From Crossaster papposus (taxonomy: Eukaryota > Echinodermata > Asteroidea > Velatida > Solasteridae), in assembly GCA_037893245.1 (NCBI GenBank), contig JBAIAA010000506.1:1983001-2047000 (forward strand): a DNA stretch of 64,000 nucleotides, given 5' to 3'. A program made the translations under genes and the position numbers. The notes under the pieces were generated by a model. That model was not told the DNA's origin and searched no databases. It was given only the letters and a program-made list of their open reading frames with translations. Positions 41,401 through 53,700 of the stretch are shown here, in pieces (the first letter of the stretch is position 1; every line of letters begins with the position of its first letter).

Positions 41401-42949
41401 TCTTATGCACACTTCTTTCCCTTTACATATTTCTTATGCACACTTCTTTCCCTTTACATATTTCTTATGCACACTTCTTTCCCTTTACATATTTCTTATG
41501 CACACTTCTTTCCCTTTACATATTTCTTATGCACACTTCTTTCCCTTTACATATTTCTTATGCACACTTCTTTCCCTTTACATATTTCTTATGCACACTT
41601 CTTTCCCTTTACATATTTCTTATGCACACTTCTTTCCCTTTACATATTTCTTATGCACACTTCTTTCCCTTTACATATTTCTTATGCACACTTCTTTCCC
41701 TTTACATATTTCTTATGCACACTTCTTTCCCTTTACATATTTCTTATGCACACTTCTTTCCCTTTACATATTTCTTATGCACACTTCTTTCCCTTTACAT
41801 ATTTCTTATGCACACTTCTTTCCCTTTACATATTTCTTATGCACACTTCTTTCCCTTTACATATTTCTTATGCACACTTCTTTCCCTTTACATATTTCTT
41901 ATGCACACTTCTTTCCCTTTACATATTTCTTATGCACACTTCTTTCCCTTTACATATTTCTTATGCACACTTCTTTCCCTTTACATATTTCTTATGCACA
42001 CTTCTTTCCCTTTACATATTTCTTATGCACACTTCTTTCCCTTTACATATTTCTTATGCACACTTCTTTCCCTTTACATATTTCTTATGCACACTTCTTT
42101 CCCTTTACATATTTCTTATGCACACTTCTTTCCCTTTACATATTTCTTATGCACACTTCTTTCCCTTTACATATTTCTTATGCACACTTCTTTCCCTTTA
42201 CATATTTCTTATGCACACTTCTTTCCCTTTACATATTTCTTATGCACACTTCTTTCCCTTTACATATTTCTTATGCACACTTCTTTCCCTTTACATATTT
42301 CTTATGCACACTTCTTTCCCTTTACATATTTCTTATGCACACTTCTTTCCCTTTACATATTTCTTATGCACACTTCTTTCCCTTTACATATTTCTTATGC
42401 ACACTTCTTTCCCTTTACATATTTCTTATGCACACTTCTTTCCCTTTACATATTTCTTATGCACACTTCTTTCCCTTTACATATTTCTTATGCACACTTC
42501 TTTCCCTTTACATATTTCTTATGCACACTTCTTTCCCTTTACATATTTCTTATGCACACTTCTTTCCCTTTACATATTTCTTATGCACACTTCTTTCCCT
42601 TTACATATTTCTTATGCACACTTCTTTCCCTTTACATATTTCTTATGCACACTTCTTTCCCTTTACATATTTCTTATGCACACTTCTTTCCCTTTACATA
42701 TTTCTTATGCACACTTCTTTCTCTTTACATATTTCTTATGCACACTTCTTTCCCTTTACATATTTCTTATGCACACTTCTTTCCCTTTACATATTTCTTA
42801 TGCACACTTCTTTCCCTTTACATATTTCTTATGCACACTTCTTTCCCTTTACATATTTCTTATGCACACTTCTTTCCCTTTACATATTTCTTATGCACAC
42901 TTCTTTCCCTTTACATATTTCTTATGCACACTTCTTTCCCTTTACATAT
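38489..42949 (+). repeat. Homogeneous block of 144 monomers
   Basis: 144 monomers with no 36-bp unit, one 28-bp monomer (40659-40686) and one substitution near 42,721 (TTTCTCTTT). The length is 144x31 less 3. It begins at a 9-bp duplication and ends at a damaged 36-bp unit. Confidence 0.92.
40659..40686 (+). repeat. 28-bp damaged monomer
   Basis: It reads TTATCACAC (G lost) and CCCTTCATAT (two bases of CCCTTTACATAT lost). Two separate deletions in one monomer, inside an otherwise perfect block, are unlike the substitution-type variation elsewhere. Confidence 0.9.
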
Positions 42950-42984
42950 TTAACTCGAGGCTTGTTCCCACATCATGTGTTTAT
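42950..42984 (+). repeat. Damaged subtype B unit, 35 bp
   Basis: Reads CTCGAGGCTTG: one G of the GGG run is missing. XhoI site kept. It is the first unit after 6.1 kb without any and forms a doublet with the unit at 43016 (one monomer between). Confidence 0.92.
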
Positions 42985-43015
42985 TTCTTATGCACACTTC
43001 TTTCCCTTTACATAT

Positions 43016-43045
43016 TTAACTCGAGGCTTGTTCCCACATCATTAT
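43016..43045 (+). repeat. Damaged subtype B unit, 30 bp
   Basis: Shares the missing G of the 42950 unit and also ends CATCATTAT, having lost about five bases of CATCATGTGTTTAT. The shared defect suggests that one unit was copied from the other, or that both were read with the same error. Confidence 0.9.
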
Positions 43046-45990
43046 TTCTTATGCACACTTCTTTCCCTTTACATATTTCTTATGCACACTTCTTTCCCTT
43101 TACATATTTCTTATGCACACTTCTTTCCCTTTACATATTTCTTATGCACACTTCTTTCCCTTTACATATTTCTTATGCACACTTCTTTCCCTTTACATAT
43201 TTCTTATGCACACTTCTTTCCCTTTACATATTTCTTATGCACACTTCTTTCCCTTTACATATTTCTTATGCACACTTCTTTCCCTTTACATATTTCTTAT
43301 GCACACTTCTTTCCCTTTACATATTTCTTATGCACACTTCTTTCCCTTTACATATTTCTTATGCACACTTCTTTCCCTTTACATATTTCTTATGCACACT
43401 TCTTTCCCTTTACATATTTCTTATGCACACTTCTTTCCCTTTACATATTTCTTATGCACACTTCTTTCCCTTTACATATTTCTTATGCACACTTCTTTCC
43501 CTTTACATATTTCTTATGCACACTTCTTTCCCTTTACATATTTCTTATGCACACTTCTTTCCCTTTACATATTTCTTATGCACACTTCTTTCCCTTTACA
43601 TATTTCTTATGCACACTTCTTTCCCTTTACATATTTCTTATGCACACTTCTTTCCCTTTACATATTTCTTATGCACACTTCTTTCCCTTTACATATTTCT
43701 TATGCACACTTCTTTCCCTTTACATATTTCTTATGCACACTTCTTTCCCTTTACATATTTCTTATGCACACTTCTTTCCCTTTACATATTTCTTATGCAC
43801 ACTTCTTTCCCTTTACATATTTCTTATGCACACTTCTTTCCCTTTACATATTTCTTATGCACACTTCTTTCCCTTTACATATTTCTTATGCACACTTCTT
43901 TCCCTTTACATATTTCTTATGCACACTTCTTTCCCTTTACATATTTCTTATGCACACTTCTTTCCCTTTACATATTTCTTATGCACACTTCTTTCCCTTT
44001 ACATATTTCTTATGCACACTTCTTTCCCTTTACATATTTCTTATGCACACTTCTTTCCCTTTACATATTTCTTATGCACACTTCTTTCCCTTTACATATT
44101 TCTTATGCACACTTCTTTCCCTTTACATATTTCTTATGCACACTTCTTTCCCTTTACATATTTCTTATGCACACTTCTTTCCCTTTACATATTTCTTATG
44201 CACACTTCTTTCCCTTTACATATTTCTTATGCACACTTCTTTCCCTTTACATATTTCTTATGCACACTTCTTTCCCTTTACATATTTCTTATGCACACTT
44301 CTTTCCCTTTACATATTTCTTATGCACACTTCTTTCCCTTTACATATTTCTTATGCACACTTCTTTCCCTTTACATATTTCTTATGCACACTTCTTTCCC
44401 TTTACATATTTCTTATGCACACTTCTTTCCCTTTACATATTTCTTATGCACACTTCTTTCCCTTTACATATTTCTTATGCACACTTCTTTCCCTTTACAT
44501 ATTTCTTATGCACACTTCTTTCCCTTTACATATTTCTTATGCACACTTCTTTCCCTTTACATATTTCTTATGCACACTTCTTTCCCTTTACATATTTCTT
44601 ATGCACACTTCTTTCCCTTTACATATTTCTTATGCACACTTCTTTCCCTTTACATATTTCTTATGCACACTTCTTTCCCTTTACATATTTCTTATGCACA
44701 CTTCTTTCCCTTTACATATTTCTTATGCACACTTCTTTCCCTTTACATATTTCTTATGCACACTTCTTTCCCTTTACATATTTCTTATGCACACTTCTTT
44801 CCCTTTACATATTTCTTATGCACACTTCTTTCCCTTTACATATTTCTTATGCACACTTCTTTCCCTTTACATATTTCTTATGCACACTTCTTTCCCTTTA
44901 CATATTTCTTATGCACACTTCTTTCCCTTTACATATTTCTTATGCACACTTCTTTCCCTTTACATATTTCTTATGCACACTTCTTTCCCTTTACATATTT
45001 CTTATGCACACTTCTTTCCCTTTACATATTTCTTATGCACACTTCTTTCCCTTTACATATTTCTTATGCACACTTCTTTCCCTTTACATATTTCTTATGC
45101 ACACTTCTTTCCCTTTACATATTTCTTATGCACACTTCTTTCCCTTTACATATTTCTTATGCACACTTCTTTCCCTTTACATATTTCTTATGCACACTTC
45201 TTTCCCTTTACATATTTCTTATGCACACTTCTTTCCCTTTACATATTTCTTATGCACACTTCTTTCCCTTTACATATTTCTTATGCACACTTCTTTCCCT
45301 TTACATATTTCTTATGCACACTTCTTTCCCTTTACATATTTCTTATGCACACTTCTTTCCCTTTACATATTTCTTATGCACACTTCTTTCCCTTTACATA
45401 TTTCTTATGCACACTTCTTTCCCTTTACATATTTCTTATGCACACTTCTTTCCCTTTACATATTTCTTATGCACACTTCTTTCCCTTTACATATTTCTTA
45501 TGCACACTTCTTTCCCTTTACATATTTCTTATGCACACTTCTTTCCCTTTACATATTTCTTATGCACACTTCTTTCCCTTTACATATTTCTTATGCACAC
45601 TTCTTTCCCTTTACATATTTCTTATGCACACTTCTTTCCCTTTACATATTTCTTATGCACACTTCTTTCCCTTTACATATTTCTTATGCACACTTCTTTC
45701 CCTTTACATATTTCTTATGCACACTTCTTTCCCTTTACATATTTCTTATGCACACTTCTTTCCCTTTACATATTTCTTATGCACACTTCTTTCCCTTTAC
45801 ATATTTCTTATGCACACTTCTTTCCCTTTACATATTTCTTATGCACACTTCTTTCCCTTTACATATTTCTTATGCACACTTCTTTCCCTTTACATATTTC
45901 TTATGCACACTTCTTTCCCTTTACATATTTCTTATGCACACTTCTTTCCCTTTACATATTTCTTATGCACACTTCTTTCCCTTTACATAT
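43046..45990 (+). repeat. Homogeneous block of 95 monomers
   Basis: Exactly 95x31 bp with no variant seen, between damaged units at 43016 and 45991. Confidence 0.93.
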
Positions 45991-46023
45991 TTAACTCGAG
46001 GGCTTGTTCCCACATCATGTTAT
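45991..46023 (+). repeat. Damaged subtype B unit, 33 bp
   Basis: Ends CATCATGTTAT rather than CATCATGTGTTTAT (three bases lost). XhoI site kept. Confidence 0.92.
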
Positions 46024-46271
46024 TTCTTATGCACACTTCTTTCCCTTTACATATTTCTTATGCACACTTCTTTCCCTTTACATATTTCTTATGCACACTT
46101 CTTTCCCTTTACATATTTCTTATGCACACTTCTTTCCCTTTACATATTTCTTATGCACACTTCTTTCCCTTTACATATTTCTTATGCACACTTCTTTCCC
46201 TTTACATATTTCTTATGCACACTTCTTTCCCTTTACATATTTCTTATGCACACTTCTTTCCCTTTACATAT
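46024..46271 (+). repeat. Eight canonical monomers
   Basis: Eight monomers, exactly 248 bp, between two damaged units. Confidence 0.93.
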
Positions 46272-46306
46272 TTACTCGAGGGCTTGTTCCCACATCATGT
46301 GTTTAT
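46272..46306 (+). repeat. Damaged subtype B unit, 35 bp
   Basis: Begins TTACTCGAGGG, with one A of TTAACTCGAG missing; the rest is intact. The loss removes the TAA that a 36-bp unit normally supplies. Confidence 0.92.
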
Positions 46307-47980
46307 TTCTTATGCACACTTCTTTCCCTTTACATATTTCTTATGCACACTTCTTTCCCTTTACATATTTCTTATGCACACTTCTTTCCCTTTACATATT
46401 TCTTATGCACACTTCTTTCCCTTTACATATTTCTTATGCACACTTCTTTCCCTTTACATATTTCTTATGCACACTTCTTTCCCTTTACATATTTCTTATG
46501 CACACTTCTTTCCCTTTACATATTTCTTATGCACACTTCTTTCCCTTTACATATTTCTTTGCACACTTCTTTCCCTTTACATATTTCTTATGCACACTTC
46601 TTTCCCTTTACATATTTCTTATGCACACTTCTTTCCCTTTACATATTTCTTATGCACACTTCTTTCCCTTTACATATTTCTTATGCACACTTCTTTCCCT
46701 TTACATATTTCTTATGCACACTTCTTTCCCTTTACATATTTCTTATGCACACTTCTTTCCCTTTACATATTTCTTATGCACACTTCTTTCCCTTTACATA
46801 TTTCTTATGCACACTTCTTTCCCTTTACATATTTCTTATGCACACTTCTTTCCCTTTACATATTTCTTATGCACACTTCTTTCCCTTTACATATTTCTTA
46901 TGCACACTTCTTTCCCTTTACATATTTCTTATGCACACTTCTTTCCCTTTACATATTTCTTATGCACACTTCTTTCCCTTTACATATTTCTTATGCACAC
47001 TTCTTTCCCTTTACATATTTCTTATGCACACTTCTTTCCCTTTACATATTTCTTATGCACACTTCTTTCCCTTTACATATTTCTTATGCACACTTCTTTC
47101 CCTTTACATATTTCTTATGCACACTTCTTTCCCTTTACATATTTCTTATGCACACTTCTTTCCCTTTACATATTTCTTATGCACACTTCTTTCCCTTTAC
47201 ATATTTCTTATGCACACTTCTTTCCCTTTACATATTTCTTATGCACACTTCTTTCCCTTTACATATTTCTTATGCACACTTCTTTCCCTTTACATATTTC
47301 TTATGCACACTTCTTTCCCTTTACATATTTCTTATGCACACTTCTTTCCCTTTACATATTTCTTATGCACACTTCTTTCCCTTTACATATTTCTTATGCA
47401 CACTTCTTTCCCTTTACATATTTCTTATGCACACTTCTTTCCCTTTACATATTTCTTATGCACACTTCTTTCCCTTTACATATTTCTTATGCACACTTCT
47501 TTCCCTTTACATATTTCTTATGCACACTTCTTTCCCTTTACATATTTCTTATGCACACTTCTTTCCCTTTACATATTTCTTATGCACACTTCTTTCCCTT
47601 TACATATTTCTTATGCACACTTCTTTCCCTTTACATATTTCTTATGCACACTTCTTTCCCTTTACATATTTCTTATGCACACTTCTTTCCCTTTACATAT
47701 TTCTTATGCACACTTCTTTCCCTTTACATATTTCTTATGCACACTTCTTTCCCTTTACATATTTCTTATGCACACTTCTTTCCCTTTACATATTTCTTAT
47801 GCACACTTCTTTCCCTTTACATATTTCTTATGCACACTTCTTTCCCTTTACATTATTTCTTATGCACACTTCTTTCCCTTTACATATTTCTTATGCACAC
47901 TTCTTTCCCTTTACATATTTCTTATGCACACTTCTTTCCCTTTACATATTTCGTATGCACACTTCTTTCCCTTTACATAT
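46307..47980 (+). repeat. 54 monomers with two compensating indels
   Basis: Length is exactly 54x31, but this hides a 1-base loss near 46,560 (TTCTTTGCAC, A missing) and a 1-base gain near 47,853 (ACATTATTTC). The last monomer, from 47950, is a TTCGTATG variant that leads into the next doublet. Confidence 0.9.
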
Positions 47981-48011
47981 TTACTCGAGCTTGTTCCACA
48001 TCTTGTCTTAT
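47981..48011 (+). repeat. Badly damaged 36-bp unit, about 31 bp
   Basis: Recognisable by TTACTCGAGC, then TTGTTCCACATC and TTGTCTTAT. About five bases are lost and at least one substituted. CTCGAG survives. With the intact unit at 48043 it forms a doublet preceded by TTCGTATG, the same module as at 50652, 56692, 59775 and 62951. Confidence 0.85.
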
Positions 48012-48042
48012 TTCTTATGCACACTTCTTTCCCTTTACATAT

Positions 48043-48078
48043 TTAACTCGAGGGCTTGTTCCCACATCATGTGTTTAT
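48043..48078 (+). repeat. Intact subtype B unit in homogeneous block
   Basis: The only full-length 36-bp unit between 38.5 and 50.6 kb. It is the second member of the doublet opened by the damaged unit at 47981. Confidence 0.95.
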
Positions 48079-50682
48079 TTCTTATGCACACTTCTTTCCC
48101 TTTACATATTTCTTATGCACACTTCTTTCCCTTTACATATTTCTTATGCACACTTCTTTCCCTTTACATAATTCTTATGCACACTTCTTTCCCTTTACAT
48201 ATTTCTTATGCACACTTCTTTCCCTTTACATATTTCTTATGCACACTTCTTTCCCTTTACATATTTCTTATGCACACTTCTTTCCCTTTACATATTTCTT
48301 ATGCACACTTCTTTCCCTTTACATATTTCTTATGCACACTTCTTTCCCTTTACATATTTCTTATGCACACTTCTTTCCCTTTACATATTTCTTATGCACA
48401 CTTCTTTCCCTTTACATATTTCTTATGCACACTTCTTTCCCTTTACATATTTCTTATGCACACTTCTTTCCCTTTACATATTTCTTATGCACACTTCTTT
48501 CCCTTTACATATTTCTTATGCACACTTCTTTCCCTTTACATATTTCTTATGCACACTTCTTTCCCTTTACATATTTCTTATGCACACTTCTTTCCCTTTA
48601 CATATTTCTTATGCACACTTCTTTCCCTTTACATATTTCTTATGCACACTTCTTTCCCTTTACATATTTCTTATGCACACTTCTTTCCCTTTACATATTT
48701 CTTATGCACACTTCTTTCCCTTTACATATTTCTTATGCACACTTCTTTCCCTTTACATATTTCTTATGCACACTTCTTTCCCTTTACATATTTCTTATGC
48801 ACACTTCTTTCCCTTTACATATTTCTTATGCACACTTCTTTCCCTTTACATATTTCTTATGCACACTTCTTTCCCTTTACATATTTCTTATGCACACTTC
48901 TTTCCCTTTACATATTTCTTATGCACACTTCTTTCCCTTTACATATTTCTTATGCACACTTCTTTCCCTTTACATATTTCTTATGCACACTTCTTTCCCT
49001 TTACATATTTCTTATGCACACTTCTTTCCCTTTACATATTTCTTATGCACACTTCTTTCCCTTTACATATTTCTTATGCACACTTCTTTCCCTTTACATA
49101 TTTCTTATGCACACTTCTTTCCCTTTACATATTTCTTATGCACACTTCTTTCCCTTTACATATTTCTTATGCACACTTCTTTCCCTTTACATATTTCTTA
49201 TGCACACTTCTTTCCCTTTACATATTTCTTATGCACACTTCTTTCCCTTTACATATTTCTTATGCACACTTCTTTCCCTTTACATATTTCTTATGCACAC
49301 TTCTTTCCCTTTACATATTTCTTATGCACACTTCTTTCCCTTTACATATTTCTTATGCACACTTCTTTCCCTTTACATATTTCTTATGCACACTTCTTTC
49401 CCTTTACATATTTCTTATGCACACTTCTTTCCCTTTACATATTTCTTATGCACACTTCTTTCCCTTTACATATTTCTTATGCACACTTCTTTCCCTTTAC
49501 ATATTTCTTATGCACACTTCTTTCCCTTTACATATTTCTTATGCACACTTCTTTCCCTTTACATATTTCTTATGCACACTTCTTTCCCTTTACATATTTC
49601 TTATGCACACTTCTTTCCCTTTACATATTTCTTATGCACACTTCTTTCCCTTTACATATTTCTTATGCACACTTCTTTCCCTTTACATATTTCTTATGCA
49701 CACTTCTTTCCCTTTACATATTTCTTATGCACACTTCTTTCCCTTTACATATTTCTTATGCACACTTCTTTCCCTTTACATATTTCTTATGCACACTTCT
49801 TTCCCTTTACATATTTCTTATGCACACTTCTTTCCCTTTACATATTTCTTATGCACACTTCTTTCCCTTTACATATTTCTTATGCACACTTCTTTCCCTT
49901 TACATATTTCTTATGCACACTTCTTTCCCTTTACATATTTCTTATGCACACTTCTTTCCCTTTACATATTTCTTATGCACACTTCTTTCCCTTTACATAT
50001 TTCTTATGCACACTTCTTTCCCTTTACATATTTCTTATGCACACTTCTTTCCCTTTACATATTTCTTATGCACACTTCTTTCCCTTTACATATTTCTTAT
50101 GCACACTTCTTTCCCTTTACATATTTCTTATGCACACTTCTTTCCCTTTACATATTTCTTATGCACACTTCTTTCCCTTTACATATTTCTTATGCACACT
50201 TCTTTCCCTTTACATATTTCTTATGCACACTTCTTTCCCTTTACATATTTCTTATGCACACTTCTTTCCCTTTACATATTTCTTATGCACACTTCTTTCC
50301 CTTTACATATTTCTTATGCACACTTCTTTCCCTTTACATATTTCTTATGCACACTTCTTTCCCTTTACATATTTCTTATGCACACTTCTTTCCCTTTACA
50401 TATTTCTTATGCACACTTCTTTCCCTTTACATATTTCTTATGCACACTTCTTTCCCTTTACATATTTCTTATGCACACTTCTTTCCCTTTACATATTTCT
50501 TATGCACACTTCTTTCCCTTTACATATTTCTTATGCACACTTCTTTCCCTTTACATATTTCTTATGCACACTTCTTTCCCTTTACATATTTCTTATGCAC
50601 ACTTCTTTCCCTTTACATATTTCTTATGCACACTTCTTTCCCTTTACATATTTCGTATGCACACTTCTTTCCCTTTACATAT
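48079..50682 (+). repeat. Homogeneous block of 84 monomers
   Basis: Exactly 84x31 bp. The only variants seen are ACATAATTC near 48,168 and the last monomer (50652), which is TTCGTATG. Right end of the low-diversity region. Confidence 0.93.
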
Positions 50683-50785
50683 TTAACTCGAGGGCTTGTT
50701 CCCACATCATGTGTTTATTTCTTATGCACACTTCTTTCCCTTTACATATTTAACTCGAGGGCTTGTTCCCACATCATGTGTTTAT
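50652..50785 (+). repeat. TTCGTATG monomer plus subtype B doublet
   Basis: Module: TTCGTATG monomer, 36-bp unit (50683), one monomer, 36-bp unit (50750). It recurs at 56692, 59775 and 62951, and in damaged form at 47950. It acts as the landmark that opens each right-hand higher-order repeat. Confidence 0.93.
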
Positions 50786-53700
50786 TTCTTATGCACACTT
50801 CTTTCCCTTTACATATTTCTTATGCACACTTCTTTCCCTTTACATATTTCTTATGCACACTTATTTCCCTTTACATATTTCTTATGCACACTTCTTTCCC
50901 TTTACATATTTCTTATGCACACTTCTTTCCCTTTACATATTTCTTATGCACACTTCTTTCCCTTTACATATTTCTTATGCACACTTCTTTCCCTTTACAT
51001 ATTTCTTATGCACACTTCTTTACCTTTACATATTTCTTATGCACACTTCTTTCCCTTTACATATTTCTTATGCACACTTCTTTCCCTTTACATATTTCTT
51101 ATGCACACATCTTTCCCTTTACATATTTCTTATGCACACTTCTTTCCCTTTACATATTTCTTATGCACACTTCTTTCCCTTTACATATTTCTTATGCACA
51201 CTTCTTTCCCTTTACATATTTCTTATGCACACTTCTTTCCCTTTACATATTTCTTATGCACACTTCTTTCCCTTTACATATTTCTTATGCACACTTCTTT
51301 CCCTTTACATATTTCTTATGCACACTTCTTTCCCTTTACATATTTCTTATGCACACTTCTTTCCCTTTACATATTTCTTATGCACACTTCTTTCCCTTTA
51401 CATATTTCTTATGCACACTTCTTTCCCTTTACATATTTCTTATGCACACTTCTTTCCCTTTACATATTTCTTATGCACACTTCTTTCCCTTTACATATTT
51501 CTTATGCACACTTCTTTCCCTTTACATATTTCCTATGCACACTTCTTTCCCTTTACATATTTCTTATGCACACTTCTTTCTCTTTACATATTTCTTATGC
51601 ACACTTCTTTCCCTTTACATATTTCTTATGCACACTTCTTTCCCTTTACATATTTCTTATGCACACTTCTTTCCCTTTACATATTTCTTATGCACACTTC
51701 TTTCCCTTTACATATTTCTTATGCACACTTCTTTCCCTTTACATATTTCTTATGCACACTTCTTTCCCTTTACATATTTCTTATGCACACTTCTTTCCCT
51801 TTACATATTTCTTATGCACACTTCTTTCCCTTTACATATTTCTTATGCACACTTCTTTCCCTTTACATATTTCTTATGCACACTTCTTTCCCTTTACATA
51901 TTTCTGATGCACACTTCTTTCCCTATACATATTTCTTATGCACACTTCTGTCCCTTTACATATTTCTTATGCACACTTCTTTCCCTTTACATATTTCTTA
52001 TGCACACTTCTTTCCCTTTACATATTTCTTATGCACACTTCTTTCCCTTTACATATTTCTTATGCACACTTCTTTCCCTTTACATATTTCTGATGCACAC
52101 TTCTTTCCCTTTACATATTTCTTATGCACACTTCTTTCCCTTTACATATTTCTTATGCACACTTATTTCCCTTTACATATTTCTTATGCACACTTCTTTC
52201 CCTTTACATATTTCGTATGCACACTTCTTTCCCTTTACATATTTCTTATGCACACTTCTTTCCCTTTACATATTTCTTATGCACACTTCTTTTCCTTTAC
52301 ATATGTCTTATGCACACTTCTTTCCCTTTACATATTTCTTATGCACACTTCTTTCCCTTTACATATTTCTTATGCACACTTCTTTCCCTTTATTATTTCT
52401 TATGCACACTTCTTTCCCTTTACATATTTCTTATGCACACTTCTTTCCCTTTACATATTTCTTATGCACACTTCTTTCCCTTTACATATTTCTTATGCAC
52501 ACTTCTTTCCCTTTACATATTTCTTATGCACACTTCTTTCCCTTTACATATTTCTTATGCACACTTCTTTCCCTTTACATATTTCTTATGCACACTTCTT
52601 TCCCTTTACATATTTCTTATGCACACTTCTTTCCCTTTACATATTTCTTATGCACACTTCTTTTTCTTTTCATATTTCTTATGCACACTTTTTTCCCTTT
52701 ACATATTTCTTATGCACACTTCTTTCCCTTTACATATTTCTTATGCACACTTCTTTCCCTTTACATATTTCTTATGCACACTTCTTTCCCTTTACATATT
52801 TCTTATGCACACTTCTTTCCCTTTACATATTTCTTATGCACACTTCTTTCCCTTTACATATTTCTTATGCACCCTTCTTTCCCTTTACATATTTCTTATG
52901 CACACTTCTTTCCCTTTACATATTTCTTATGCACACTTCTTTCCCTTTACATATTTAACTCGAGGGCTTGTTCCCACATCATGTGTATATTTCTTATGCA
53001 CACTTCTTTCCCTTTACTTATTTCTTATGCACACTTCTTTCCCTTTACATATTTCTTATGCACACCTCTTTCCCTTTACATATTTCTTATGCACACTTTT
53101 TTCCCTTTACATATTTCTTATGCACACTTCTTTCCCTTTACATATTTCTTATGCACACTTCTTTCCCTTTACATATTTCTTATGCACACTTCTTTCCCTT
53201 TACATATTTCTTATGCACACTTCTTTCCCTTTACATATTTCTTATGCACACTTCTTTCCCTTTACATATTTCTTATGCACACTTCTTTCCATTTACATAT
53301 TTCTTATGCACACTTCTTTCCCTTTACATATTTCTTATGCACACTTCTTTCCCTTTACACATTTCTTATGCACACTTCTTTCCCTTTATTATTTCTGATG
53401 CACACTTCTTTCCCTTTACATATTTCTTATGCACACTTCTTTCCCTTTACATATTTCTTATGCACACTTCTTTCCCTTTACATATTTCTTATGCACACTT
53501 CTTTCCCTTTACATATTTCTTATGCACACTTCTTTCCCTTTACATATTTAACTCGAGGGCTTGTTCCCACATCATGTGTTTATTTCTTATGCACACTTCT
53601 TTCCCTTTACTTATTTCTTATGCACACTTCTTTCCCTTTACATATTTCTTATGCACACTTCTTTCCCTTTACATATTTCTTATGCACACTTCTTTCCCTT

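Noticed and set aside
36837-42949. A unique gene hidden in the 6.1-kb stretch without 36-bp units
   Set aside because: The length equals 197 monomers after correcting the 9-bp duplication and the 3-bp loss, so only satellite sequence is present.
36814-48171. Giant open reading frame of about 3,785 codons, and dozens of similar ones on the + strand
   Set aside because: All three frames are open at once and encode the same 31-residue cycle. Ends fall at TAA in the 36-bp units and many starts are TTG in the same units. There is no codon bias, domain, conserved start context or frame preference; indels of any length leave the frame open. These are satellite artefacts.
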